Shown here: piece after piece, positions 53,911-63,850 of the stretch | How the letters are laid out: every line of letters begins with the position of its first letter | Position numbering within the stretch: position 1 is the stretch's first letter | Program-made: the position numbers and the translations under genes | Source of the DNA: Pontivivens insulae | GTDB taxonomy: Bacteria > Pseudomonadota > Alphaproteobacteria > Rhodobacterales > Rhodobacteraceae | Length of the DNA stretch: 64,000 nt | Assembly: GCF_900302495.1 (NCBI RefSeq) | Contig: NZ_OMKW01000003.1 | Location: 1-64,000, forward strand | Reading direction: 5' to 3' | The notes under the pieces: model-generated | Told to the model about the DNA's origin: nothing | The model's database searches: none | Seen by the model: the letters and a program-made list of their open reading frames with translations, nothing else

Positions 53911-54288
53911 TCAGACGCAGCTGCGCCCGGCTTCATCGACACTCTCGACGACGAAGGTATCTCCGGCACGGCGGCCAAAGAGGGTGTAAGTGCAGGTTCC
54001 CGTGCTCACGGTATCCCGGCCTAGATTGACGCCGACCCCAACCCCACTTGAGGTGGATGCGGTCAGCGTGGTGTTTTGAATGCGCGTCGGGCCGACTTGG
54101 GCAAACTGCTCAATCTCCCACGAGAATGAGCGGGTGCCATCGGGCAAATCCCGAATGGTTTCCGGCCGCCCCAGATCGCGTGCCGCCCGCTCAATCGGCT
54201 CACCCACATAGTCACGCGATTGCGGACCATTGCAGGCCGCAAGTGCGAGGGTCAGCATGATGATTGCGGTCACACGCATCCGGTTCAC
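53911..54288 (-). CDS. Small lipoprotein encoded between nuoG and nuoH
   Basis: The 125-residue product has a signal peptide with a lipobox (TLALAAC) and a small soluble domain ending ...[13 protein letters not shown]. It shares a four-base overlap with nuoG, so it is co-translated with the operon. It is not a known complex I subunit; it may assist assembly, or may simply ride in the operon. The family is not recognised. Confidence 0.72.
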   Translation of the reverse strand: MNRMRVTAIIMLTLALAACNGPQSRDYVGEPIERAARDLGRPETIRDLPDGTRSFSWEIEQFAQVGPTRIQNTTLTASTSSGVGVGVNLGRDTVSTGTCTYTLFGRRAGDTFVVESVDEAGRSCV

Positions 54289-56300
54289 TCTGCCGCGACG
54301 GGCAGCTCCCTGTCCTGTGCTAGCTTGGTCAGATCAGCCATCACCTCGGACGCCCGCAAAATGGGGTTCGTGCGATAGTGATCGCTCACCGAGCTGGTGA
54401 AGTCCGCGTCACCCATAGACCCGGCAGGCTCGGCTTTCCAGTCGTTTTCGGGCACCATGTCGATCGTCGCCAGATGCGGCACCGCCTCGAACAGCGCCGA
54501 GCGCAAACCACCAAGATCATCATAGCCAAGCGTCTGACCCAAATGCGCAGACGCTGCACGGATGATCGCCCAGTTATCCTTGGCCTCACCCGGCGCAAAA
54601 CCGGCACGCATGGCCAATTGCGGGCGACCTTCAGTGTTGACGAAAATCCCGTTCTCTTCAGTCCACGCAGCAGCGGGCAGGATCACATCAGCGCGGTGCG
54701 CACCGCGGTCGCCGTGGCTGCCCTGATAGATCACGAACGGACCCGCTTCGACATCGACTTCATCTGCACCCAAGTTCCAGATCACGTCCGCTTCGTTCAG
54801 TGCGCCCAATCCATTCGGGTTGGTAAAGTCAATGTCCATCGCGCCGACACGGCTGGCAGCATTGTGAAGAACCAGCAACTTAGAGCCGGACACCTCACAC
54901 ATCCGCATCGCCTCAGCCAACACAGCAGGGCCATCCTCACGCATCAGCGCGCCGGTCCCCAGCACCACGACCGTCGGCTTCTCGCGCGTTTCATCCGAAA
55001 CACCCTTGTCCGCCATGGCGGTCAGCGCTGCCGGACCAGTTCCGGCATGATAGTAGTCATAGGTCAGGTCAGCATTCTCGCCGATCACGGCGACTTCAGC
55101 GCCGCGCAACCACGCCTTGCGGATCCGCGCGTTCAGCACGGGCGCTTCCGCACGCGGGTTTGATCCCACAATCAGGATCATCTCCGCGGTATCGAGGTCC
55201 TCGATGCTGGCCGTACCGGCATAGGCTGAGCGATTCCCGGCCGGCAACATTGCCCCATCAGTCCGGCACTCAACCGCGCCGCCAAGACCCTCAACCAGTT
55301 GCTTAAGTGCGAACATCGCTTCAACAGGCGCCAGATCACCGGCGATGCCCGCGATTTTCTTGCCTTCCGCTGCGGCTTTGATCGCGGCAAATGCCTCATT
55401 CCAGCTGGCGGGCTTCAGCTTGCCATCCACGCGCACATAGGGTCGGTCAAGCCGTTGGCGACGCAGGCCATCCCACATGAAGCGTGACTTATCAGCCAGC
55501 CATTCCTCATTCACACCATCATGATTGCGCGGCATGACGCGCATGACTTCGCGTCCGCGTGTATCAATGCGAATGTTGGAGCCGAGCGCATCCATCACGT
55601 CGATGCTCTCAGTTTTCTTCAGCTCCCAGGGTCGCGCGGTGAAGGCATAAGGCTTCGACGTCAGCGCGCCCACCGGGCAAAGGTCAATCACGTTGCCCTG
55701 CAATTCTGAGGTCAGCATCTGACCCAGATAGGACGTGATCTCACTGTCCTCTCCACGCCCCGTCTGTCCCATCTCGGACACGCCAGCCACTTCGGTCGTG
55801 AAGCGCACACAGCGCGTGCAGGAGATACAGCGCGTCATCTTCGTGCCCACGAGCGGACCCAGATCGGGATCGACCGCCGCGCGCTTTTCCTCGCGGAAGC
55901 GGGAGAAGTCGACGCCATACGCCATCGCCTGATCCTGAAGGTCGCATTCGCCGCCTTGGTCGCAGATCGGGCAGTCGAGCGGGTGATTGATGAGCAGGAA
56001 CTCCATCACCCCCTCGCGGGCCTTCTTGACCATCGGGCTCTTGGTCTTGACCTCCGGCGGCTCCCCGTTCGGGCCACCGCGCAGGTCGCGCACCTGCATT
56101 GCGCAGGACGCCGCAGGCTTCGGCGGGCCGCCGACGACCTCCACCAAACACATCCGGCAATTGCCCGCGATGCTCAGCCGCTCATGATAGCAGAAGCGCG
56201 GCACTTCCACGCCCGCCTGCTCACAGGCCTGAAGAATGGTCAGCGCCGGATCAACTTCGATCTCGGCCCCGTCAATGATCATCTTGCGAAGGTCAGACAT
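54285..56300 (-). CDS. nuoG: NADH-quinone oxidoreductase subunit G
   Basis: The 671-residue subunit bears several clusters. The two-iron cluster uses the segment [19 protein letters not shown], the N5 region is [18 protein letters not shown] and N4 is [14 protein letters not shown]. The rest is a molybdopterin-type fold without cofactor. It is preceded by nuoF with a gap of 62 bases. Confidence 0.97.
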   Translation of the reverse strand: MSDLRKMIIDGAEIEVDPALTILQACEQAGVEVPRFCYHERLSIAGNCRMCLVEVVGGPPKPAASCAMQVRDLRGGPNGEPPEVKTKSPMVKKAREGVMEFLLINHPLDCPICDQGGECDLQDQAMAYGVDFSRFREEKRAAVDPDLGPLVGTKMTRCISCTRCVRFTTEVAGVSEMGQTGRGEDSEITSYLGQMLTSELQGNVIDLCPVGALTSKPYAFTARPWELKKTESIDVMDALGSNIRIDTRGREVMRVMPRNHDGVNEEWLADKSRFMWDGLRRQRLDRPYVRVDGKLKPASWNEAFAAIKAAAEGKKIAGIAGDLAPVEAMFALKQLVEGLGGAVECRTDGAMLPAGNRSAYAGTASIEDLDTAEMILIVGSNPRAEAPVLNARIRKAWLRGAEVAVIGENADLTYDYYHAGTGPAALTAMADKGVSDETREKPTVVVLGTGALMREDGPAVLAEAMRMCEVSGSKLLVLHNAASRVGAMDIDFTNPNGLGALNEADVIWNLGADEVDVEAGPFVIYQGSHGDRGAHRADVILPAAAWTEENGIFVNTEGRPQLAMRAGFAPGEAKDNWAIIRAASAHLGQTLGYDDLGGLRSALFEAVPHLATIDMVPENDWKAEPAGSMGDADFTSSVSDHYRTNPILRASEVMADLTKLAQDRELPVAAE

Positions 56301-56362
56301 CGTGCCCCTACCCCGTTATTTCGAGCGCGGAACTGCCCGCGCGCAGTCACTTTCGTGACAAA

Positions 56363-57658
56363 TTACTCCGCCGCCATCGCGCCCATGCGCCCGGTGCGCT
56401 TGGCTTTGATGCGGTCCTCAATCTCTTCGCGGTAATGCTGGATCAGGCCCTGGATTGGCCAGGCCGCCGCGTCGCCAAGGGCGCATATCGTGTGGCCCTC
56501 GACCTGCTTGGTCACGTCGAGCAGCATGTCGATCTCTTCGGGTTCCGCATCGCCCGTCACCAGACGGTCCATCACGCGCATCATCCAGCCCGTACCCTCA
56601 CGGCACGGCGTACACTGGCCGCAGCTCTCGTGCTTGTAGAACTTCGAGAGGCGCCAGATCGCCTTGATGATGTCAGTGGACTGATCCATCACGATCACGG
56701 CTGCCGTGCCAAGGCCAGATCCCTGCCCGCGCAGCCAGTCGAAATCCATGATCGCATCATCACAAACCGTATGCGGCAGACAGCGGACGGAGGAGCCACC
56801 TGGGATGACGGTCTTGAGGTTCTTCCAGCCGCCGCGCACGCCGCCGCAATGCTTCTCAAGCAGCTCCTGCAGCGGGATCGACATGGCCTCTTCAACCACG
56901 CAGGGGTTTTCGACGTGACCGGAAATTGCGAAAAGCTTCGTGCCCGCATTGTTTTCCCGCCCGAAGGAGGAGAACCAGCCCGCACCGCGGCGCAGGATCG
57001 TCGGTACGACTGCAATGGACTCAACATTGTTCACCGTTGTCGGTGCACCATAGAGACCCGTATTCGCCGGGAAGGGCGGCTTTAGGCGCGGCATACCCTT
57101 GCGGCCCTCAAGGCTTTCGAGCAGCGCGGTCTCCTCACCGCAGATATAGGCCCCTGCCCCGTGATGCAGATAGAGATCGAAATCCCAGCCGGAGCCTGCC
57201 GCGTTTTTGCCGAGCAGCCCGGCATCGTAAGCTTCGTCAATCGCAACCTGAAGCGCCTCACGCTCGCGGATATACTCGCCACGAATGTAGATGTAGCAGG
57301 CATGTGCATTCATCGCGAAAGACGCGACGAGGCATCCTTCGATGAAGAGATGCGGATCGTGCCGCATGATCTCACGATCTTTACAGGTGCCCGGCTCGGA
57401 CTCGTCCGCGTTCACCACCAGATACGATGGTCGCCCGTCGCTTTCCTTGGGCATGAAGGACCACTTGAGACCGGTGGGGAAGCCTGCACCACCGCGGCCC
57501 CGCAGACCGGAACCCTTGACCTCGTCAATGATCCAGTCCCGGCCCTTTTTGATAAGGTCCGCCGTGCCATCCCACGCACCACGCGCCTGCGCGCCTTTCA
57601 GCGAGCGGTCGGCCATGCCGTAGATATTGGTGAAGATACGATCCTGATCGGTCAGCAT
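56363..57658 (-). CDS. nuoF: NADH-quinone oxidoreductase subunit F
   Basis: The 431-residue subunit accepts hydride from NADH on FMN. The nucleotide motif is [16 protein letters not shown] and the N3 cluster motif [14 protein letters not shown], with a fourth cysteine in [13 protein letters not shown]. One base separates it from the upstream DUF5337 gene. Confidence 0.97.
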   Translation of the reverse strand: MLTDQDRIFTNIYGMADRSLKGAQARGAWDGTADLIKKGRDWIIDEVKGSGLRGRGGAGFPTGLKWSFMPKESDGRPSYLVVNADESEPGTCKDREIMRHDPHLFIEGCLVASFAMNAHACYIYIRGEYIREREALQVAIDEAYDAGLLGKNAAGSGWDFDLYLHHGAGAYICGEETALLESLEGRKGMPRLKPPFPANTGLYGAPTTVNNVESIAVVPTILRRGAGWFSSFGRENNAGTKLFAISGHVENPCVVEEAMSIPLQELLEKHCGGVRGGWKNLKTVIPGGSSVRCLPHTVCDDAIMDFDWLRGQGSGLGTAAVIVMDQSTDIIKAIWRLSKFYKHESCGQCTPCREGTGWMMRVMDRLVTGDAEPEEIDMLLDVTKQVEGHTICALGDAAAWPIQGLIQHYREEIEDRIKAKRTGRMGAMAAE

Positions 57659-57659
57659 C

Positions 57660-57896
57660 TCAGTCCCCTTCTCCCCGGCGGCGCGCCCGCCGGATGTTAA
57701 TCAGTACGAACAGCGCCCAGCCCAAACAGGCCAGCGCCGCCAGATCAATCAGGATCGCGAAGCGCGTGGGCCATCCGAAGTAGCCCCCCGCAGCAGCAAG
57801 GCCCATCCACGTGATGAACCCCGCCACGATCGCGATAGTTGCCTGCCGCGTCTGCCGCCGCAGCGATGCCGCGCGATCCTGCGATCCTTGTGTCAC
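57660..57896 (-). CDS. DUF5337 two-helix membrane protein in nuo
   Basis: The 78-residue product has two hydrophobic segments around [17 protein letters not shown] and [15 protein letters not shown] with charged ends. It starts with GTG at 57896, in a GTGA overlap with the gene before it. The family is found between nuoE and nuoF in related bacteria and may be an accessory or assembly protein of complex I. Confidence 0.75.
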   Translation of the reverse strand: MTQGSQDRAASLRRQTRQATIAIVAGFITWMGLAAAGGYFGWPTRFAILIDLAALACLGWALFVLINIRRARRRGEGD

Positions 57897-58615
57897 CCCG
57901 CGTTGTCCTCCGCGGCGAATTGTTTGGCCTGCGCGACCCACTCGTCGCGGGTCACGCGGCCCTTGAACCCTTCCAGATTATCATCAACCCACGCGACCTC
58001 ACGGTCGGTCCAGGCTGCGATCTGATCGAAATGATAGAAGCCCATGGAGTTCAGAAGCGCCTCCATCTTTGGCCCAACACCTTTGATGCGCTTAAGATCA
58101 TCCGCACCACCCTCACGTGCCTCAGTCAGCGCCTCCGGGCGGTCCGCGTCAGACATCTCGGCAACGGTTTCAGCGTCGACGGCCGGTGCAGGCTCTTCCA
58201 CAACCGGTGCAGGCGCAGCCTCAGCCACCGGCGCGACCTCTTCCTCGGCGGCGCGGGGCGCGGGCGCCTCTACAGGCGCAGGCTTCTCAACGGCCGACGC
58301 GGGAGCAGCGGGAGCAGCAGCCGCGACCGCGGCGCCCGAAGTTGGCGCCTGCCCGGCCCGGTTCGCCTCGGCCCGCTTCGCGTCCACATCCACCGGCAGG
58401 TTGCCGGCGCCGCGCATTTCACCGCTGGCAAGGGTCGGCAACAGCAAACACAGCACCACGAGCGAAACGAGCAGCACAGCAGCGCCAAAAACCGCGCCAA
58501 CTAGGCTGCCAACGCCCCCTACAACCCAGAAGGCTACGGTCGCGACCGCACCTGCGGCAACGGCCAGCGTGCCTGCCAGGAAGTACATATCTGATGAGGT
58601 GTTCTGCTGAGACAT
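57893..58615 (-). CDS. Membrane protein with Ala/Pro/Glu linker and HhH-like domain
   Basis: The 240-residue product has two N-terminal helices (YFLAGTLAVAAGAVATVAFW; then LVGAVFGAAVLLVSLVV), a flexible linker of about 90 residues rich in Ala, Pro and Glu, and a C-terminal domain (DDLKRIKGVGPKMEALLNSM) of helix-hairpin-helix type found at the end of NuoE in some bacteria. The domain would sit in the cytoplasm next to the NADH module. The gene follows nuoE by 15 bases. Confidence 0.75.
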   Translation of the reverse strand: MSQQNTSSDMYFLAGTLAVAAGAVATVAFWVVGGVGSLVGAVFGAAVLLVSLVVLCLLLPTLASGEMRGAGNLPVDVDAKRAEANRAGQAPTSGAAVAAAAPAAPASAVEKPAPVEAPAPRAAEEEVAPVAEAAPAPVVEEPAPAVDAETVAEMSDADRPEALTEAREGGADDLKRIKGVGPKMEALLNSMGFYHFDQIAAWTDREVAWVDDNLEGFKGRVTRDEWVAQAKQFAAEDNAG

Positions 58616-58630
58616 GGGGTGTCCTCCGAA

Positions 58631-59308
58631 TTATCCGTCTGTAATCCGCGCGACTGTATCACCTTTTTCCGTCGCAAGCGTCACTGATGCATTTGTCTCA
58701 TGCGCAGTGCCGTTGTGAGCGGTCAGTGAGGTCAGCCCGGATAGCGGCTCAGAGGCGAAACGACCGGTTTGAGAGCCGGGTTGCGGAACCTTCCCAGCGG
58801 CTAGATCGTCGAGGATTTTGCCGAAGCTCTCCTCGGTCAGATCCTCGTAATAATCCTTTCCAATCTGAGCCATAGGGGCATTCGAGCACGCGCCGAGGCA
58901 CTCAACTTCTTCCCAGCTCAGCTTGCCATCCTCAGACGTGGCGAAAGGCTTTGCGTTGATCTTGTCCTTACAGACTGCGATCAGGTCTTCAGCACCGCAA
59001 ATCATGCACGATGTCGTGCCACAAACCTGTACATGTGCCACCGATCCGACCGGATGCAGTTGAAACATGAAGTAGAAGGTGGCCACTTCGATTCCCCGGA
59101 TATGCGCCATGTCGAGCATGTCGCACACATATTCAATCGCAAGACGGGAGAGCCAACCCTCCTGCTCCTGCGCACGCCAGAGCAGCGGAATAATGGCCGA
59201 CGCCTGACGGCCCTCAGGATATTTCGCGATCTGCTTCTGCGCCCACTCAAGATTGGCGGGCGTAAACTCAAAGCTCTCGGGCTGTTCTTTGTGAAGTCTG
59301 CGGAGCAT
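58631..59308 (-). CDS. nuoE: NADH-quinone oxidoreductase subunit E
   Basis: The 225-residue thioredoxin-like subunit binds the N1a two-iron cluster through CGTTSC and CLGAC. It is about 60 residues longer than the E. coli protein because of a poorly conserved C-terminal tail ([20 protein letters not shown]). It follows nuoD by 18 bases. Confidence 0.96.
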   Translation of the reverse strand: MLRRLHKEQPESFEFTPANLEWAQKQIAKYPEGRQASAIIPLLWRAQEQEGWLSRLAIEYVCDMLDMAHIRGIEVATFYFMFQLHPVGSVAHVQVCGTTSCMICGAEDLIAVCKDKINAKPFATSEDGKLSWEEVECLGACSNAPMAQIGKDYYEDLTEESFGKILDDLAAGKVPQPGSQTGRFASEPLSGLTSLTAHNGTAHETNASVTLATEKGDTVARITDG

Positions 59309-59326
59309 ATCTTTTCCTTATCAGCC

Positions 59327-60544
59327 TTAGCGGTCGACTTCGCCGAACACGATATCGAGCGAGCCGAGAATGGCTGAAACATCAGCAAGTTGGTGGCCGC
59401 GGCAGAGGTGGTCCATGGCTTCGAGGTGGGCAAAGCCGGGGGCACGCAGTTTCGCGCGGTAAGGCTTGTTGGTGCCATCGGCCACAAGGTAGACGCCGAA
59501 CTCGCCCTTGGGCGCCTCAACGGCGGCGTAGATCTCGCCTGCGGGCACGTGGAAGCCCTCGGTGTAGAGTTTGAAGTGGTGGATCAGCGCTTCCATGGAG
59601 GTCTTCATCTCGCCCCGGTTCGGCGGCGCGATCTTGCCCTTGGTCTGCACCGGCGTGCCCTTGCACTGCTCCAGCTTTTCCAGACACTGGCGGATAATCT
59701 TGGTGCTTTCGCGCATTTCGATCATGCGGATCAGATAGCGATCATAACAATCACCGTTCTGTCCCACCGGGATCTGGAAGTCCATTTCATCATAACATTC
59801 ATAGGGTTGCGAGCGCCGCAGATCCCACGCCATGCCAGAGCCGCGCACCATCACACCGGAGAAGCCGAGGTCAAAACACTCCTGCTGGCTTACGATGGCG
59901 ATATCGACGTTGCGCTGCTTGAAGATCCGGCTCTCGGTCAGCAAGCCCTCGATATCATCGAGTACGGCTGGGAATGTCTCGGTCCACGCCCAGATATCGT
60001 CGAGCAGTGCTTGCGGCAGATCCTGATGCACGCCGCCGGGCCGGAAATACGCCGCGTGAAGCCGTGCCCCACAGGCCCGCTCGTAAAAGATCATCAGCTT
60101 CTCACGCTCTTCGAAGCCAAAGGCGAGAGGAGTGAGCGCGCCGACATCCATCGCCTGCGTTGTGACGTTGAGCAAATGATTGAGAACACGGCCAATTTCG
60201 CAATAAAGCACCCGGATCAGCTGCCCGCGACGCGGCACTTCAGTGCCGGTCATCTTCTCAATGGCCAGACACCACGCATGTTCCTGGTTCATCGGCGCGA
60301 CGTAATCAAGCCGATCAAAATAGGGCAGGTTTTGCAGATAGGTGCGGCTCTCCATCAGCTTTTCAGTGCCGCGATGCAGCAGGCCGATATGCGGGTCACA
60401 GCGCTCAACGATCTCACCGTCGAGTTCCAGAACCATCCGCAACACGCCGTGCGCCGCAGGGTGCTGCGGACCAAAGTTGATGTTGAAATTGCGGATCTGC
60501 TGCTCACCGGTGAGCGCATCGTCGAATTTCGATCCGTCCATCAT
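59327..60544 (-). CDS. nuoD: NADH-quinone oxidoreductase subunit D
   Basis: The 405-residue 49-kDa-type subunit forms the quinone site with NuoB. The characteristic stretch [20 protein letters not shown] includes the histidine near the quinone head group. GAGGAGG precedes the start, and a 91-base repeat-containing gap separates it from nuoC. Confidence 0.97.
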   Translation of the reverse strand: MMDGSKFDDALTGEQQIRNFNINFGPQHPAAHGVLRMVLELDGEIVERCDPHIGLLHRGTEKLMESRTYLQNLPYFDRLDYVAPMNQEHAWCLAIEKMTGTEVPRRGQLIRVLYCEIGRVLNHLLNVTTQAMDVGALTPLAFGFEEREKLMIFYERACGARLHAAYFRPGGVHQDLPQALLDDIWAWTETFPAVLDDIEGLLTESRIFKQRNVDIAIVSQQECFDLGFSGVMVRGSGMAWDLRRSQPYECYDEMDFQIPVGQNGDCYDRYLIRMIEMRESTKIIRQCLEKLEQCKGTPVQTKGKIAPPNRGEMKTSMEALIHHFKLYTEGFHVPAGEIYAAVEAPKGEFGVYLVADGTNKPYRAKLRAPGFAHLEAMDHLCRGHQLADVSAILGSLDIVFGEVDR

Positions 60545-60572
60545 TCAGACCTCCTCAGCCCGAAAACTGCGT

Positions 60573-60627
60573 GTGCACAATGCGTGCACAACCTGTACAC
60601 AACCCGTGCACCAAATTTGCACGGGCC
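60573..60627. repeat. Five 11-base repeats between nuoC and nuoD
   Basis: GTGCAC-like cores start at 60573, 60584, 60595, 60606 and 60617, exactly 11 bases apart: GTGCACAATGC, GTGCACAACCT, GTACACAACCC, GTGCACCAAAT, TTGCACGGGCC. Eleven bases is about one helical turn, so the cores lie on one face of DNA. They lie in the only sizeable untranslated interval between nuoA and nuoE. Confidence 0.75.
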
Positions 60628-60635
60628 AGACGCGA

Positions 60636-61259
60636 TTATTTGGCCGCGTCGGGCGCTTTCTCATCCCCGGGAAGGATGTAATCAGCCCCTTCCCACGGGC
60701 TCATCAGATCAAAGGTGCGATAGTCTTGAACGAGGCTGACGGGCTCATAGACCACGCGCTTCACCTCTTCATCATACCGCACTTCGGTATACCCGGTCGT
60801 CGGGAAATCCTTGCGCAGCGGATGGCCACGGAACCCGTAATCGGTGAGGATTCGGCGCAGATCCGGGTGGCCCGAGAACATGATGCCGAACATGTCGAAC
60901 ACCTCACGCTCGAACCAATCGGCGTTCTGGAACTCACCCGTCACGCTGGGCACGATTTCCTTTTCGCGCACACCCGCCTTCACCCGAATGCGCATGTTCT
61001 GGCGCATGGATAGGAAGTGGTAGACGAGATCAAACCGCTTTTCGCGACCCGGATAGTCAACGGCGGTGATGTCCACCAGCGTCTGGAACTGAAGGGTCGG
61101 ATCGTCGCGCAGGAATGCCACGAACTTCGCGACGGAGGACGGAACGACCGTGATGGTCAGTTCCGCCTGATCCGAATGGGTCACGACCTCAGTGGCCAGG
61201 ACGGCTTCATCCTGCCGCGTGGCGATCAGTTCAGCAACTTCGCGCAGAGCCTCAGACAT
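60636..61259 (-). CDS. nuoC: NADH-quinone oxidoreductase subunit C
   Basis: The 207-residue 30-kDa-type subunit stabilises the peripheral arm. The signature is [20 protein letters not shown], followed by [19 protein letters not shown]. It is separate from nuoD, unlike the fused NuoCD of E. coli. Confidence 0.97.
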   Translation of the reverse strand: MSEALREVAELIATRQDEAVLATEVVTHSDQAELTITVVPSSVAKFVAFLRDDPTLQFQTLVDITAVDYPGREKRFDLVYHFLSMRQNMRIRVKAGVREKEIVPSVTGEFQNADWFEREVFDMFGIMFSGHPDLRRILTDYGFRGHPLRKDFPTTGYTEVRYDEEVKRVVYEPVSLVQDYRTFDLMSPWEGADYILPGDEKAPDAAK

Positions 61260-61270
61260 ATCGAACCTTC

Positions 61271-61804
61271 TTATCGCGTGATCGTGCCGGTGCGGCGCAT
61301 CTTACGCTGCAACTGCAAGATACCGTAGAGCAGCGCCTCTGCCGTCGGCGGGCAGCCGGGTACGTAGACATCGACCGGGACAATCCGATCGCAGCCGCGC
61401 ACGACGGAATAGCTGTAGTGATAGTAGCCACCGCCATTCGCGCAGGATCCCATGGAGATCACATAGCGCGGCTCTGGCATCTGATCGTAAACCTTCCGGA
61501 GCGCGGGGGCCATCTTGTTGGTCAACGTGCCTGCCACGATCATCAGATCGGATTGACGCGGTGAGGCGCGCGGCGCTGTGCCGAACCGCTCCAGATCATA
61601 GCGCGGCATGGACGTGTGCATCATCTCAACGGCACAGCAAGCCAAGCCAAACGTCATCCAGTGCAAGCTGCCGGTGCGCGCCCAGTTGATGATGTCATCG
61701 GTGGAGGTCAGCAGAAATCCCTTATCCGCCAACTCGTTGGACAGAAGCTTCGTCGCATGCTCGCGATCGCCGCCTGCGGTGTTGACTGCGGTGCTCACTC
61801 CCAT
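61271..61804 (-). CDS. nuoB: NADH-quinone oxidoreductase subunit B
   Basis: The protein has 177 residues and holds cluster N2, the last before quinone. The ligands appear in [19 protein letters not shown] and VPGCPP, including the tandem cysteines. The ATG at 61804 lies within the end of nuoA, a ten-base overlap. Confidence 0.97.
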   Translation of the reverse strand: MGVSTAVNTAGGDREHATKLLSNELADKGFLLTSTDDIINWARTGSLHWMTFGLACCAVEMMHTSMPRYDLERFGTAPRASPRQSDLMIVAGTLTNKMAPALRKVYDQMPEPRYVISMGSCANGGGYYHYSYSVVRGCDRIVPVDVYVPGCPPTAEALLYGILQLQRKMRRTGTITR

Positions 61805-62160
61805 TCGAGGGCCCCTTTCTTCCACTCATAGATAAACCCGACGGTCAGAACGCCGAGGAAGACCATCATCGACCAGAACCCAAGCTCACCCTGATATTGG
61901 AAGCTTGCCGCCCATGGGAACAGGAATGCCACCTCAAGGTCGAAGATGATGAACAGGATCGAGACGAGATAGAAGCGCACGTCGAACTTCATGCGCGCAT
62001 CGTCAAAGGCGTTGAAGCCACATTCGTAGGCCGAGACCTTTTCCGCATCCGGGTTGCGGACGGCGACGATCAGCGCCGCAAAAATCAGAATCAAGCCAAG
62101 AACGATTGCCAGACCCAAAAACACAAGGATCGGCAGGTATTCGGTCAGCATATTGTCCAC
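61795..62160 (-). CDS. nuoA: NADH-quinone oxidoreductase subunit A
   Basis: The 121-residue three-helix subunit starts the operon. Its conserved loop reads [20 protein letters not shown], including the cysteine exposed in the deactive state of some enzymes. The GTG at 62160 is chosen because AGGGGAG lies eight bases upstream; an ATG three codons in is the alternative. Confidence 0.95.
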   Translation of the reverse strand: MDNMLTEYLPILVFLGLAIVLGLILIFAALIVAVRNPDAEKVSAYECGFNAFDDARMKFDVRFYLVSILFIIFDLEVAFLFPWAASFQYQGELGFWSMMVFLGVLTVGFIYEWKKGALEWE

Positions 62161-62225
62161 CGGCGGAACTCCCCTTCGGCCGAACGGCCCGGCAGAGAGT
62201 GCGCGGGGCCGCGTCACTTGTGCGT

Positions 62226-62254
62226 TGTGTAGACCCGTGCATGCGGTTGGTCAA
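62226..62254 (-). promoter_or_regulatory. Candidate nuo operon promoter
   Basis: On the minus strand TTGACC (62249-62254) and TACACA (62226-62231) have 17 bases between them, about 60 bases before nuoA. The -35 box is near consensus and the -10 box weak. Confidence 0.5.
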
Positions 62255-62318
62255 CGCTGGCCGGGCGGAATCTCGCCGGTTCGGGCGGTTCTGTCGCGCC
62301 GGGCGTCAGGCTGGCCTG

Positions 62319-63161
62319 TCAGCCGCGAGAGACACGCAACAAGATTGCGCCCGCAAGCGTGACAAAGGCCGAAATCACCCTGCGAATGTTGAGTTTTTCG
62401 TTCAGGATAAGCACCCCGATGGCCAGCGCGAAGAGAATCGATGTTTCGCGCAGGGCGGTGACCAAGGCGATGGGGGCTTGAGTGAATGCCCATGTCACGA
62501 TTGCATAAGCCACGAACGAGGCCCCGCCCCCGATGAGCAGCAGGCCGCGCCGCGGCCCGACCAGTTGGCCCAGCAGATGTCGGCGGGTCAGCGCGGTGAA
62601 CACGACAAAGACCATCGCGTTCAGGAATCCCAACCAGCCATAGTAGCCGAGTGCCGTACCAGCCGCCCGCGCGCCGATCCCATCCGACAGGCTGTAGGAA
62701 GCGATGAAGCACGCGGTGATCAGCGCATAGACCGCAGAGATGCGATCCGGGCTCGCCTTGCCGCCGATGGCCACACTCGCCACGCCGCAGCCGATCAGCA
62801 TGACGCCGATCTGCTGACCGAGGCTCAGCGTCTCACCCAATGCGGCGACAGAGACGAGCGCCACGATCAGCGGGGCCGCCCCGCGCGCAATCGGATAGAC
62901 CTGCGTGAGATCGCCGGTGCGATAAGAGCGCAGGAGGAAGAGCTGATAGCCCAGATGAAGCACTGTGCTCAGCGCGATCCAGCCCCAACTCTCCAACGCC
63001 GGCATCGGAGAAATCGCCATCGCGATCAGTGCAAAGGGCGCATGGCCGATCACGACAGCGGCCATGGTCAAATCCTTGTCCGCCGCCCCCTTCACCATCG
63101 CGTTCCAGGAGGCATGCAGCGCTGCCGCCAGGATCACGGCCAGAAATACGGTGAGTGTCAT
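62319..63161 (-). CDS. EamA/DMT family transporter
   Basis: The 280-residue protein has about ten helices in two EamA repeats (LAVILAAALHASWNAMVKG at the start). It is a drug/metabolite transporter of unknown substrate. The ATG at 63161 has GGAGG upstream; the frame is open to 63287 without a binding site. It is upstream of nuo in the same direction, with 158 bases between. Confidence 0.87.
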   Translation of the reverse strand: MTLTVFLAVILAAALHASWNAMVKGAADKDLTMAAVVIGHAPFALIAMAISPMPALESWGWIALSTVLHLGYQLFLLRSYRTGDLTQVYPIARGAAPLIVALVSVAALGETLSLGQQIGVMLIGCGVASVAIGGKASPDRISAVYALITACFIASYSLSDGIGARAAGTALGYYGWLGFLNAMVFVVFTALTRRHLLGQLVGPRRGLLLIGGGASFVAYAIVTWAFTQAPIALVTALRETSILFALAIGVLILNEKLNIRRVISAFVTLAGAILLRVSRG

Positions 63162-63312
63162 GAGGGCCTCCGGGTGTGATTGATGAGAGGCTAGACGAGG
63201 TCTTGCCCCGTGGAAACCGTCACCTTGACGAAGGGGCCATGGAATAGATGAGCAGATTATCGGCAGAAGCCAGGCAGCCGATAACACTATAATGCGTAGG
63301 GATCACTTGAGC

Positions 63313-63708
63313 TTAGGCACCTTCGACGCAGGAACGGGACAGCAGGGTAGCGCCAGCGGTGTTGAGGCGGAGCAGGCCGCCGGCGCTGCGCAGGTCAGCG
63401 GTACAGCTTTGGCCCATCGCGTCGAAGGGAAGCGTTTGCGGGGTGCATCTGTTAGCCGCGCGGCCTTGTGCGATTTGTGCTGCGGCGAGAGTTATGGCAA
63501 CGCGGTGTGCTTCGGCGCGGGTGGTGGTGTGGGTGTGTGTGGCGAGGCGGAGGGCGGTCAGTATGGTGGTTTGGGTTTGCAGCAGGGCAATGGTGAGTAG
63601 GATCGATAGGCCCAAGAGGGTTGAGAGGAGGGTGAAACCGTCTTTTGTTGTCTTTGAGCGCAATGAAAATTCAACACAAAAATAGAATGACAAAATTCGC
63701 AATTTCAC
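63313..63708 (-). CDS. Prepilin-like small protein
   Basis: The 131-residue product has a prepilin-style start: basic residues, then G at the cleavage position and FTLLSTLLGLSILLTIALL. The usual Glu at position 5 of mature pilins is missing. Two cysteine pairs lie in the rest of the sequence. The start is uncertain: the GTG at 63708 gives 131 residues, but a TTG at 63663 would give a typical short leader. No other pilus or secretion gene is present within the window. Confidence 0.55.
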   Translation of the reverse strand: MKLRILSFYFCVEFSLRSKTTKDGFTLLSTLLGLSILLTIALLQTQTTILTALRLATHTHTTTRAEAHRVAITLAAAQIAQGRAANRCTPQTLPFDAMGQSCTADLRSAGGLLRLNTAGATLLSRSCVEGA

Positions 63709-63850
63709 CCACGTAATGAGTCAACTATTACACCCTACCAAAAAATAAACAATAAAAATACAAATAAAAAAAACACTATGATTAATATAAGGTGAAATAT
63801 AAAATCAATTATAAATTGCTTAATGAACTTCACGCACCCAAATCCTCAAT
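63709..63850. other. AT-rich intergenic region
   Basis: This 142-base stretch is strikingly AT-rich, with A and T runs (63730-63830), unlike the rest of the window. It separates the prepilin-like gene from a gene ending at 63851. It contains no readable gene. Confidence 0.7.

Noticed and set aside
60573-60627. Possible CRISPR array
   Set aside because: The repeat unit is 11 bases with no spacers, far from CRISPR repeat and spacer lengths, and no cas gene is near.
59390-60739. 449-codon open frame opposite nuoD
   Set aside because: It is antisense to nuoD, has no family resemblance and crosses the nuoC-nuoD gap. It is a composition shadow.
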